64,000 nucleotides of DNA from Haemonchus contortus (taxonomy: Eukaryota > Nematoda > Chromadorea > Rhabditida > Trichostrongylidae). Shown piece after piece: positions 26,346 to 38,000 of this stretch (the stretch's first letter is position 1; the number at the start of each line of letters is the position of its first letter). The DNA lies in contig LS997562.1 in NCBI GenBank assembly GCA_000469685.2, forward strand, positions 30,959,715 to 31,023,714, in the 5' to 3' direction. Under the pieces are notes generated by a model, which did no database searches, had not been told where the DNA came from, and saw nothing but the letters and a program-made list of their open reading frames with translations. Position numbers and translations under genes: made by a program.

Positions 26346-26953
26346 AAAGCACAGTTCACGATAAAAATGGTTCTTAGAAGGGCTAGGACATGATAGGAGC
26401 CCCATCACCGGATCGGTCTGATGCCACTCCCATCGACCTATGATGTGGCAAACGAGCGTAGAGGCGAAGGATTGCAATATTCGCGTCAGGAATCACAGCG
26501 TTCAGCGCCTAGTGATGAGGCGATGTTTTACTATTATTCTGTTATTATCTGTCATTCTTTTACTGCGGCGGTCATTATTTCCATGTTTTTCACCTTAAGA
26601 GGATTAAAAGGTGAGTTATTTTTGTTGTATCAGTGTTTCTGCTCCCTTATGCTCATGAGTGAATAAATTTTGAAGGGTATTTTTGCTTACCGTAATCGAC
26701 TGATCGCAACAGAGCCCAACGTGCGCAGTGACACGCATAGTATAGCTCGTCCAAACACCCCTCCACTTGGTTTTTCTAGTCTTATTATTGTCCAGCCCCT
26801 TTTGAAATGACTTTTCCAAAGCCTGTTGTCACTCCAAAAACTCAGATTCTCGTGCTTTTCTCTCCTCCATCGTACTGTTCCCCACCTTCTCTTTCATTTT
26901 TCGTCACAATCTGGGTAACCCGAAGATATCGTGAAGTGTGCTTTTAAGGATTC
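26346..26953. repeat. MITE-like element with inverted ends (copy 4)
   Basis: The left end AAAAGCACAGTTCACGATAA and the right end (other strand AAAAGCACACTTCACGATAT) enclose about 608 bp. The right 300 bp are a diverged copy of 24600-24890. This is the best-bounded member of the family in the window. Confidence 0.65.
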
Positions 26954-28239
26954 TTATTTCGCGAGATGAATCCTGATTTGTCATCCGCTTTGGCTAAATG
27001 AAGGAACCACTAGCTGAAATCAGCGTGCTACGTGCCAAGCTCGACTGGCAGGAGAAGCATCGACTAACGTTGACTGGCCCTCCTTGTCACTGCATAAATA
27101 TGCCGTACGCTACCGCGACTTTAAATAGAAATCGATTCGTTGGGCGCGTCCTGGAATGAAATCGAGAGAACTGCCTTGTTTTTTAAATTACCTAGTAAAT
27201 GCTGACAGCATGTAGCGCAACTTGCCATGAAATTTTGGGCAGATATTGCTGTCAGGCTGTATGAAACATAGACGGAAAGGGTCCAGTTATATCGCACGTA
27301 ACGTTTTTCTTGAGAACCTCTGAAAATATGTCCGCCATGTTGGTCAGAAAATTGAGCTCTTCTTCATCTCTATTCGCATACAAATGGTCAAAGTAGAGCA
27401 AAGCTCACATCTTGGACGCTTCTGCGTCTATTGAAAGTGCAATTCTGCGTATTGATCGCACCATGCAATCCGCATGGCAAGGTTAAGAGAATTTACCTAC
27501 TTACACTGCACTTATCCGCACGCTACTAGATGCTCCTTTATCATAATCCTCAACTGCAGAAATTTTAATATAAGCTTTCATATTGAGTGAGAAGCTCGTT
27601 TTACGTCACATAAAAATTTAAGTGGACTCCGCGGGTGTTTTTATATGTGCGTTTTTTTGTCAACATCTCTGTCTTCGATGAATAGTTAGCTACCATGATT
27701 CGTCGTTCTCCTGCAATTCTCAAACGTCTGTTGTGTGCTCTTTGACACGCTAGGTGACACTAATCTTTCGATTCAAACTGTTGAAAAGAATGAATTCCTT
27801 TGTCGCTTTCATTCCACTGCGATGGCGTGCTATTTTGTAAATAAATAAATAATGGCGTGCTATTTTGTAAATACGTCTAAGATTTTGAATCCCTGCTTAA
27901 TGATTCCTTTTCTGCAGAAATGCAGTTATTATTATTAGCGTAGGATTTTGAAGAGCCACAAATCAGGCTTTACAAATTTAGACTCGTGCTGTTATATGAC
28001 AGGCGCCACGCCTTCACACATTTTCTCGAAACAGTGGCTTGCTCGAGAAGGCCGTCTCGCAGATGCTACCACTCATTCTTCTTAAGAGACTGGCTAAATA
28101 ACATGGTTCATAACATTGTTCATGTGTAACAATGTAACGAATTGCTTCACTACTTACCGCTCAGAGAAATCACTTACGATGAGCATGGCGCTATGCTTCA
28201 ACAACTACAAAAGCTCTTATTATGAAGAAAAATCACGCT
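26954..28239. other. Intergenic region
   Basis: No gene found. A 22-bp direct repeat (ATGGCGTGCTATTTTGTAAA plus TA) occurs at 27822-27843 and 27852-27873. Confidence 0.35.
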
Positions 28240-28550
28240 AATTAAGCCAAGAAATCGAATATCGGATGGGCCGGACACGTTATGCGATATAGTGATGATC
28301 GTTGGATCAAGACGGTTACTGACTGGATCCCTCGGGATATCAAACGAGCCCTAGGAAGGCCGCCAACGAAATGGTCAGACTTCTTCTCGAAAACTCTGAA
28401 CGGACGGAATGTTGATCCTCGTGTCCGTGGAGGGAGGACGATTCACTGGACCACTCTGGCTCGTGACAGCGACGAATGAAGACATTACTGGCGCCCGCTC
28501 GAGGAAGTCGATGATCAACGGGACGACAGGTGATACAGGTGATATGAAGA
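28240..28550 (+). mobile_element. RTE-like LINE, 3' end fragment
   Basis: The frame [14 protein letters not shown], then [29 protein letters not shown] and [10 protein letters not shown], with YWRPLEEVDDQRDD following after one stop, is the conserved C-terminus of the nematode RTE-like reverse transcriptase ORF. Only the last ~100 codons are present, as expected of a 5'-truncated insertion. Confidence 0.85.
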
Positions 28551-29039
28551 AAAATGTGAGAATGCTAGTTCACAGGCTGAAGTTGTACCAAAAGAATGTC
28601 GCACAGTTGATAGAGCTTACTGAACCCTTCAGTGGGCTCACAACTGCAACACTTTAGGAGAAAGACGGCCTGCACCCTTCTCTGAAACTCCTTCGCGTGA
28701 AGCATTCCCACTATCCGAATGGTGTACAAACATAGGCAGCATGCAGCTCCACGTGTCTAGGAGTAATTCTGCGCAGATCATGGCCTCGCAAAAGTGAATC
28801 TGACAGCGTAAAACTAAATTTTTAGAGTTCAAGGTCCAGAGGTTCAGTTCTTTTATTCTCTGGCAGAGCATGCACACTTCATTCTTTCATGTTTTCCTGA
28901 GTATGGATTTGTCTGCTTTCATTTGCTTTGCAGTTCAGTTTTTTGCTCCTGCCATAACCTGTTTGTTTCATGACAGTTGGTGTCAGCAATTTTCGTAAAC
29001 CTACTTAATTGGTATTCGAAGTTGACTGTTGATAGGCAG
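28551..29039. other. Intergenic region
   Basis: No coding or repeat structure recognised apart from short chance frames. Confidence 0.35.
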
Positions 29040-29213
29040 ACTTGACTATCGCTGTCGCTGGATATCCCTATCCATCCCAACGGTCGTTCATACCTTTTCT
29101 TGTTTTTGTTCGCGGTTTACTCACTGAGGAATTGTTTCCCATTTCCGGCTACAAAAAGCCATTACTTCATAATTGGGAGCTGGGAGGACACGAACTAATA
29201 ATAACTGGTCAAG
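29040..29213 (+). CDS. Candidate exon, unknown product
   Basis: A GATAGGCAG acceptor, 174 nt open in one frame and a GTAAAA donor. The peptide runs LTIAVAGYPYPSQRSFIPFL and ends HNWELGGHELIITGQ. It starts with two bases (prior phase 1) and ends in phase 1. No neighbouring exon was found, and a LINE follows within 400 bp. It could be a real exon or part of an unrecognised repeat. Confidence 0.25.
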
Positions 29214-29599
29214 GTAAAATCCAGGGAGTGAGTGAAGAGCTATAAAAGCAATTCGACGCTTGTCCAAGAAACTCAAGCTATTAGCTCAACCTGTCATACA
29301 ACCATCAAAAGCAAGATGATGGATTTACGTATATTTCTTACGAACCTCTCCATAGAATCGATGTGGTTAAGAGACTCTCGACCTCTTTATGAAGTTGTTC
29401 AACGTCTTGTTCTGCTGACGTTCCGGCAAAAATTTATTCTTAGAACCTGGAAAAGTCAAACTCATTCTGTGAAAGTCCGAGTGAAAGTATCCTCAATCTC
29501 ACTGAAGTTCGAGGGCATGATGTGAAGAAAGGTAGCTCGCTCAGATGTGGTAATCTGTGATTTAGTTATGTTCGAGCCCTGTTCAATCCCTAACTTCCA

Positions 29600-31625
29600 A
29601 GCATATTTCACAAAATGATTTTGATCTTCCATTCACGGTATCGGAACATCATCCCCTCCGCGCTAGATTGTTTCTCAGTTCGTGAAGAGAAGGCTGTGGT
29701 GTTCTTGAGACGATCCCTTAAATCCATCATCATCTGAGACCACTTCGCTTGCTTTGTGAGTCTCTGGTGAGATTTTGTTATCGACAACATCGATGAATAA
29801 TAGAACCGGCTGGTCGAAATCACCACGAAAGAGCTATTAAAGCAGAGTCTACATATAGTCAGAAGACGTCTCTCTTTGAGGACTATCAAGGTGATGCGCT
29901 AAAGTGGAATCGCGCGAGCTATAAGCGATCATCGACAAACGCCAGAACTTGCGAAACCATGCAGAGAATCGGTAAAGGAAGATCTGAAATAGAGAAGAGC
30001 AGCAGTTATAGACGAAGCCGCCAAAGCCGGAAAGAGCATTTGCAAAGCCCGACGGAACGTCGTCAATCACAAATTGAAATGTCCTCTTGACGGAACATTC
30101 ACAGCTTCTGGCAATGCCTAGAGAAGACCATCTACGATTCTACTCGGATCTCTTCGACAGCTACGTCTGCGTACCTACTGACGGATATGTCGTCCCTTCA
30201 GTTCTCCCTACCGAATTCGACATGTCATTACGTTGGTGAGGAATCGTCGTCAGGATCAATCCAGAACATCTGAAGAGCCTTTCGCCAGTCATCGTCAAAA
30301 TCCTGGCCCGGCCTTTCACGGGCTACCTGTAGGAATGTAAAGTGCCCACGACGTGAAAAACTCGCAAGACTATGTTGTTGTACAAGAAGGAAGAACCTGA
30401 CGATATTGGCAATCATAGCCCAATCTGCCTGCTGTCTGTAATTTAAAACTATCCGCACGGGTCATCCTCAACAGGATTGGCAGAATGTTAGATGAAGGAC
30501 AGCCATGCGAGCAAGCAGGGTTTCGGAGAAAGTTCAGTACAGTCGATCATATTCCACATTCTTACACGACTCATTGAAGTATCGCGGGATACAGAATTCG
30601 GTTATGCCTATTGTTCATCGATTTGAATAACCCCTCTGATACTGTAAACAGAAGCGGTAATTGAGGGCAACTAGGGTGGTCCTAGTCAATACACAAAGAT
30701 GCTTCATGGGTTCTGTGGCAACTTCACGGCCAGAATTTGGCCGTTTTATGAGAAAGTCATTGTCAATGCAAAGAGAAGGATTTGACAAGACGATAGATAC
30801 CATTTCGTCCAAGCTTTTGAGTACTTATGAACATCATATGTCATTTTAATCGGGAAACATGGGAGTGGAGGTCAACGTCCGCTTCTGTCCATGTCGTGTC
30901 ATCGCCGCCTTGCACACGGCATCGTGCTTATAACACCGGACACCGAACAGTTGCATCAAGTGATGACCAGATTTCGTGGAAAGACCGACCTGATACTGAA
31001 TCTAACGAAGACGATGTTTTTTAAAGGGATCGGTACCTGATGCTCCCTTCAAGCTGAACGGATCGAATATATCCTAATGCCCTAGCTTCTAGGTCGGGAA
31101 GCCAACATGGTGAACTACCTAGATCCGGAGCTAAGCAGAGGGGAATGCGCCGCATTGGGAGTATTCGAGCATTTTTTGCGAGTAATGAGGGACACAAAGA
31201 TATCATCCAACGCTCATCTTCTCGACACTGCTTTCCATGCTTTGAAGTACGACTGAAATTCGACTCTTCGGAGTACAGAGTTCTGTCAACGAAACGAAAA
31301 CCAGGGTTGCAGTTGTTTAGGCCATGAAATTGAAGATCTGCTGGACCAGAAAAGTTATTCGATATGACGCCGACCGCTGGACCAGAGCGGTAATTGACTG
31401 AATCCCTCCGGATGTCAAATGAACATCAGGACGGCCACCAGCGCGATGGTCAGACTTCTTCACAAAAGTCTTCACAAAAGCTCCGAACGAAAGGAATCCT
31501 GTGCATCGCAACCCTGGGGCGAGGACTATCTACTGGACCACTCTGGCTCGCGACAAGAACGAATGGAGAGTTGCTGGCGCCCGCTCGAGGAACTCGATGA
31601 TTGAGGGATCTCAAGTTATACAATA
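29600..31625 (+). mobile_element. RTE-like LINE, long but decayed copy
   Basis: Plus-strand blocks in order: IDNIDE and RRRLSLRT (endonuclease-RT linker, 29780-29880); FYSDLFDSYVCVPTDGYVVP (30140); INPEHLKSLSPVIVKILARP (30260); an RT core start with DEGQPCEQAGFR (30490); FIDLNN in place of FIDLKKAF (30620); HGIVLITP, where family members have ADDIVLIT (30910); LILNLTKTMFF; and a C-terminus with RWTRAVID and [14 protein letters not shown] (31340-31570). The catalytic Asp-Asp is lost and stops or shifts break the frame many times. It is a pseudogenised retrotransposon. Confidence 0.85.
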
Positions 31626-32036
31626 GGTGATTTCAACCCTACCAGGCCTTAATTCAGGAAATTCTGTCGAAACGTGAGAAAAGTGAAGTTTGTACATCAA
31701 GCTCGTAAAATAACCAAACTGATTTCATTTCATTTCAGACACTAAATCATTGATACTCATTGCGAGGAGACTGCGATTTTAAGTGTTCCGAATGTGTAGC
31801 GCTCTTCGAGAACCCTATAACACTTATTTCTGCTTCCGTTGCCATGCAGCAGTTTAGCCAATTTTGTTCTGTAATTAATGCGTTGTTGTATGTGTGCATG
31901 TATTCAAAAATGTATATTTCTTTGAGGGCTGTTGTTACGTTCCAGCTTTTCTGTCCTCTACATTGTCTAGATGTTTTGTAACATCCGATACATGCACTCG
32001 TACGTAATCCAAGAGAGCCATTTTCAGAAAACTAGA

Positions 32037-35000
32037 ATGGTTAACACGAAAATTGCCCGTAGGAGTCGCCTGGCTGCTGAAAAAGTAAGTTGCTTGCATT
32101 TTCCGTTCTGTTAGTGAAGCTGTGCGTCCTTCAGCACTTATCGCACGTACTCCACATTCGTGGCATGAGAGGACGTTTTTCGAGAAAGCGTCGAAGGTCA
32201 AGACGGGCTCTGACTGGAACTGCGAAAGCTGTAGGGCATTAAATTCTTTCCATAATTATTTCTGCCTCTTCGAGTTCTTGTGCCCAGGTTAAAAACCGAA
32301 TCAATCCGCGGAACTGGTCTTCGCAAGTCATTCAAACTGAGGATTCGGTTGGCTGCAGGTGAGTTTTCCATGAAGAGACTGTAAAGAATAGAAGTATGTT
32401 TTCCAGATTGTAAACATTTTCTGGTTCATCTCAGTTCGCAGCTTCAATTATATACATATGTTTAATACATACACGTGCATATAAATGTATGTGTATTTGC
32501 TGAGTGTGCCGGTAGTTGGAAGTGTGTTTCATTGATGACTGGGAATTCACTGTACTCCTCTCTTTCAGTAATTTAGCGCGCGAAGTGATACCTGCTGATC
32601 TAGTTTTACTGTCTCGATTCATCAGAATTCCAAGGTCTATCGTTGGAACGATGGAGGCGTACGCATTCTGACAGTGAGCGAAACTTTCATAATAAGGCAG
32701 ATTAACATGCATCGCAACATGGTATATAGATATATCAGACAGGCAACTTCAAAATGACTGAATCTGAGTTCGGCTCGTGGTAGCTGTGGAAGGGGAGCGG
32801 GGAGAGGAATATATGTATGAGCACCGTTGAGAGATCGCCATTTTCGTTTCCTACCGAGGGGCGTCTCATCGCATATGTGATAGAGCCACGCTTACACTTA
32901 CTCCATCCACATAGAGTCTAATGCTGACATGAAATAGAACTACAAGCGAATAATTGACGAAAAGACAGTGAATACATGGTGTTTGCATTCTCTATCCAGA
33001 GAGGTTTCATTATTATCTTATTTGTTATGAACTTGTAAGCATGTAGTACTCATAACTGCTCAGACTAAATACGAATATAAGTCGTTGTTAAGTCGGCATA
33101 ATACATAAGTCTAACTAGTGTGACGACAATTATGTATAATGTGGTTAGAGCTGTAGAATGTGTGGAAAAGTGGTTGGAGGTGATAGAAGAAATATGACCA
33201 AATCCTTGAAGCGAGCGGGAATTGCGCCAGGGTGGGCGGAGCTAGGATTGAGCTTTCATAGCTCTGTACAGAAACGTTCTAATGTGAGGGCAAAAGTGCG
33301 GTACTAAAGAAGTCAAGTCTTGACTTGATCGGTGTTTGCACGGTGGTGGGCTAGACTAAGGTAAAAAATCATAACTGTGTTTGGAAATTTCTGAAATGCG
33401 TAGAAAATGGTTAGGGTTAGCAAAATAAGTGAGGTGGAACTTTCATTCTGGGAGGGGCATGCACTGAGGTGGACAGAGCTATGATCAACCACTAATAATT
33501 CTGCCCAAATCAAGTATATTGAGCGAATGCCCTTAAAGCGGCTCCAGCATACAAATTCAGAGAGAACTATTTCATTCCGATACATGAAATATTCCGCTGA
33601 ATGATTCCATCGTAGATGAGCAGTTGTGGATCTACATGCACGCGTTAGCGTGCATAACCCAACTGGTGAATCGAAATGAAGAAGCCCATAATATCTTTAA
33701 TCTCAAGAAAAAGCGATCAACTCACGTTAAATGTTCCGCGGTCGCAGCAATGACTACTGGTCAAAATGCAAGCAGACTAATCTAAATATGATTCGTTCCC
33801 ATGCGCGCAAGTTTTTTTACATATCAAAGTCGTATCCTGTTTGCTCAGCGATTTTTATGTAGCCTCGCCACAATTTATATTAGGTTGTAAGGAAAGTTCT
33901 GGCCGTTTTGTCAGCTATTTTTCAAAAAGTTATAACTCATCTCAAAGTGAACATTTTTATTCATAGTAAGCCCCATTCGATTCTACACATGTTTGCCAAC
34001 GTGATGCAAGTCTGTCTATTCCATTCTTATCAAAGTCCGGAGATATGGATTCCAAAAACTCGAAAAAGGCAGCTTCCAGGTCGCCTTGATTTTTGAATAT
34101 TCGTTCCTTTAAGAAGCTGTCCAGATATTTGAATAAATGGTGGTCAGTTGGTGACAGGTCTGGTGAACAGGGTGGGCGAGGGAGAGCCTCGATTCGCAGC
34201 TCGTTCAACTTCTGGAAGACAATTCGTGACACATGCGGTTGCGCATTGTTGTGTAAGAGCAGTAGACCGTGGCGACTGACTAGTGCTGGTTGCGTTTGCC
34301 TCAGTTTCGTGTACTTCTTGTGAAGTTGATCACAAAATGACTGTGCGGTGATGGTTTTACCTGGAGGAAGAAACGCGTAGTGGATTAATCCATGGTTGGA
34401 CCACTAAACTGTGGTCATTGTCTTCGTGACGTGTAAACTTGGTTTTGGAAATTTTTCGGAGGCTCATCCACACCCACCGCTGAGCAGAACGCTTCCTGTT
34501 ATCATACAGGATCCATTTCTCATCACACGTTAAACTACGGTGGAGAAAAGTCTCAACATCATTTCTTCTCAACAGCAAACTTGAAACCTCTAAGCGCTTC
34601 AGTTCTTTCTGCTCCGTGAAATCGTGTGGCACCCACTTGTCAAGCTTCTTTACCAATCCAAGCAGCTTGAGGTTGGCAGCGACGACTGTGTGAGAGACAT
34701 TCATCTTCTTCGCAATCTCTCTCAAAGGTTGACGTCGATCTTCTTTGACTGCTCTTAGCAAATCATCGTGATCAACTAACGATGGTCGGCTAACTCGTTC
34801 TTCGTCTTCCAGTGACCCGTCTCCACTTCTGAACTTCTGAAACCAGTGACGAACCGTTCGCTCCGATGCAGTGCCTTCTCCCCATACAACGTTGATGTTT
34901 GTGGCTGCATCCTTCACAGTTCGACCAAGTTTGAACTCGTGAAGTGAAACCGTTCAAAAAGCAGTCTTATCCATTCTGCCAAAAAAACCTCCTAAGGATT

Positions 35001-38000
35001 CCAAAACTTCACAGACTTTAGGGAAAGCGCTATGACAGAAAGAGCACTAGTTACTTACCTAAGGAACACAATATGTCGATTAATCTGAGCGGACAGCCGC
35101 CAAAATTTGAATTCATATGGCGCGTGCGTGGGAACGGCCAGAACTTTCCTTACAACCTAATAAATTTTTGTGAACCTCACTTTCGTATGAATCGATTCAT
35201 GATATGAATTGATCGAGAACGCCTCCACTCCCGATGCCTCTGGAATTGCATGTTTCGTAAGATGAATCTTCTCCCGTCTAGCAGATGGTGTTCAACGCGT
35301 GATGCCTTCTGGTTTCGGTCAACCCGATGGCATCGTACATACTTGGCATTTCTAGCTTGCTTCACCAGATCATCGAGACATCTTCCGATGCAAGCGTTCG
35401 CGCATTCAAAGTGCAGATTGTCATTCAAGTTTGTCTCCTTTCAAGCAACCCGTGGCCCCGAGGCTTGAACAGCTTCGTGCGAGCAGTCCTACCTAACGCC
35501 GACATATTAGGCGCTCCCCCATATGCATAGGTTCAGGAGAAACTTTTTTGAATTACTTTCAGTATAGGTAGTACGCTTACTAGCTATAGAGTAGCTTGTC
35601 AGATTCTGACATGCGGATTGGGAAAATTCGGGGCAGCTTGCCAGGCTATTCCTGTGTAGACAAGGGGCCTGATTTTTAAAAGCAACCCTAATCTGATTTT
35701 CCATTCACTCGAACACATGCTTTTTTCTCAGCCCATGTGTAGCCTACCAACCATAAGACATCAACGCACCCATGCATGAATGCACCAGAGAGAGAATGTA
35801 TTGGGTTGTAACATAAGTTCGTAGAGTTTTTTCACAAAGATTTATTTTAACAAAAAACAATAATTATAATAATAAATCAATCAATGATGTATCCTCCTGT
35901 TACTGTTTGTGACCTCCTCCAATCTCTCGACCAAATTGTTGATGCCGTTTCGCCAAAAATCGGCCGGTCTGGTGTCGAAGAAGTTGTTGAGCCAGTTTTC
36001 AAGAACCTCTTCGCCATCGAAGATAACACTCCTCATATGGTTTGACAGAGAGCGGAAAGGTGGTCGTCGGTAGGTGCAAGATCCGGAGAGTGCGGTGGAT
36101 GCTGAAGAACCTCTCATTCAAGCTTCTGGAGTGCTGTTTCGGCGACTTGGGCATTATGGGGCCTGGCGTTGTCGTGGAGCAAGGTGACTTCACCTTGTCT
36201 ATCGGGTCTTTTCAGCTTAATAGCCACACTAACACGGTTTAGCTGGGCAATGTAGACCTCCTTGTTGACAGTAGCATTTCGTTCGAGCATTTCCCAGTGC
36301 ACCGTGCCTTTCCAGTCTCACCAAACGCAAATCATGACCTATTTTGAGTGAAGGTCTTGCTTGACTCTCGGCTTCGGTGTCTTTCCTGGGGCCACCCAGA
36401 GACACACCTAAGACACCTTCCTCGTACACACTGCATATGTCCCGAGCGGCTTCGGCTGCTTATTGACCTCGATGAAAAGCAGATGTCGAAAATGCTCATT
36501 TTCTCCTCCTGGATGTCCCAATTCTGAGCCAGAAAAAAGACTTACAACTAGATTACTCAAGAGAACGAATAAAACCATTTTATAGAAGAGAAAGAGCTCT
36601 TCCGAATGAATATATACACTTCGCCAAAAAATAAAGCGAATCCTTGTAGAATGACCCTGACACAAAACTCTACGAACTTATGTTACAACCCAATATAAAC
36701 TAACCCGACGCTTCATAACGCTATTCCCTGAATCCAATCGCCTCTCAGGAAGAACCTGTTACTTTTAGTCCACGAATTACTTCCTATCTGTCGAATAGAG
36801 TCACGCCACGTAGTCTCATCACCGACTGGCTAGAGTTGCTCAGTGAGAGAGAACCTCAGTGAAGGAGATTCGCGGAGAGAGAAAGGGAGGAGAACCGTCA
36901 CTCTTTCCAGATGACCACGTTCATCCTCTTGAAGTCGTAGCGGATATCAGTTCAACTAAGGGAGGAGTTTGTTCTGATTGTGAAGAGTACAGCCAACTCT
37001 TTCTTAAGCACTGTAACAGGTCCACAGTAGTCAGTTCCAGGAGAGGCAAGTCTGGGGTGGAGAGCCGCTTAGTAACCAGCAAAAGACGGTACGAATTAGG
37101 GACAGCACTATCAATGAGGGTACCAGTGTAGCCACTAAGTTGAAAAGAGCGCTGAGTGCTCAAAGGTGGTGACCAATAGAGATGCAGGAACGAGGTCAAT
37201 TTCTAACAGAACGATCTTCAGACTCCGAGCATCGTAGCAAGCCTCATCAGAGAATTTCTGACAATGCTCTGGAAGAAGTCTTCGGTGCGCAGCTGACTCT
37301 CCGTGGAACACGGCTAATTATGATGCCGAGGCTGGCTTGACTCAGAAATCTGAGGCGCCCCATTCCTTATAATACGCTGGTGTGCAAAACTCTGGGACGA
37401 AATGGATAAGGAAACATGAAACATTAGAGAGAAAGAAATAAATGAATGTGTGAAAGCGTAGTGCTAGACGTGACGGCTATGCACAAAAGCTGGGTCTCAC
37501 TCCGAGGAAGAGGAGTTGAAATATATCGCAAAATATAGCTAACTGCGCCATCCAGGCAGTGGGTGAGTGCGAAAAAGTCTCTGTCGATCAACGAGTAGCT
37601 GCTAATTCATGTGGTGGTATCCTTCACTAGAACATGTTCCGCAGACATCGTCTGTATGACATCACACGGGAAAGTATGATCGGGAAACTCGAAGAAGATC
37701 CAACTATGACGAGTTCAGCCCACTAGCTCGGTACCGGTCACAGCGTTGTACTAAGTGCGTGAAGAACATTGCGAACTTCTGGCACAAAGCCATGCACAAC
37801 CACATTAAGTGATGGTCGCTACATAGGGCAGCAGGCAAAAAAGAGATTCACCTCAATTCGCTTCTGTGACTGCGATGCCATTTCACAGGTTTCCAGGACA
37901 AGCCAACTCATGCACTACAATAGCAGAACGACTGCATGGTGTCGGTCTTGCTCCGACATTCGCTACCTTGTGCCCCTGTGACTCTCCCTTATCGGCGGAA

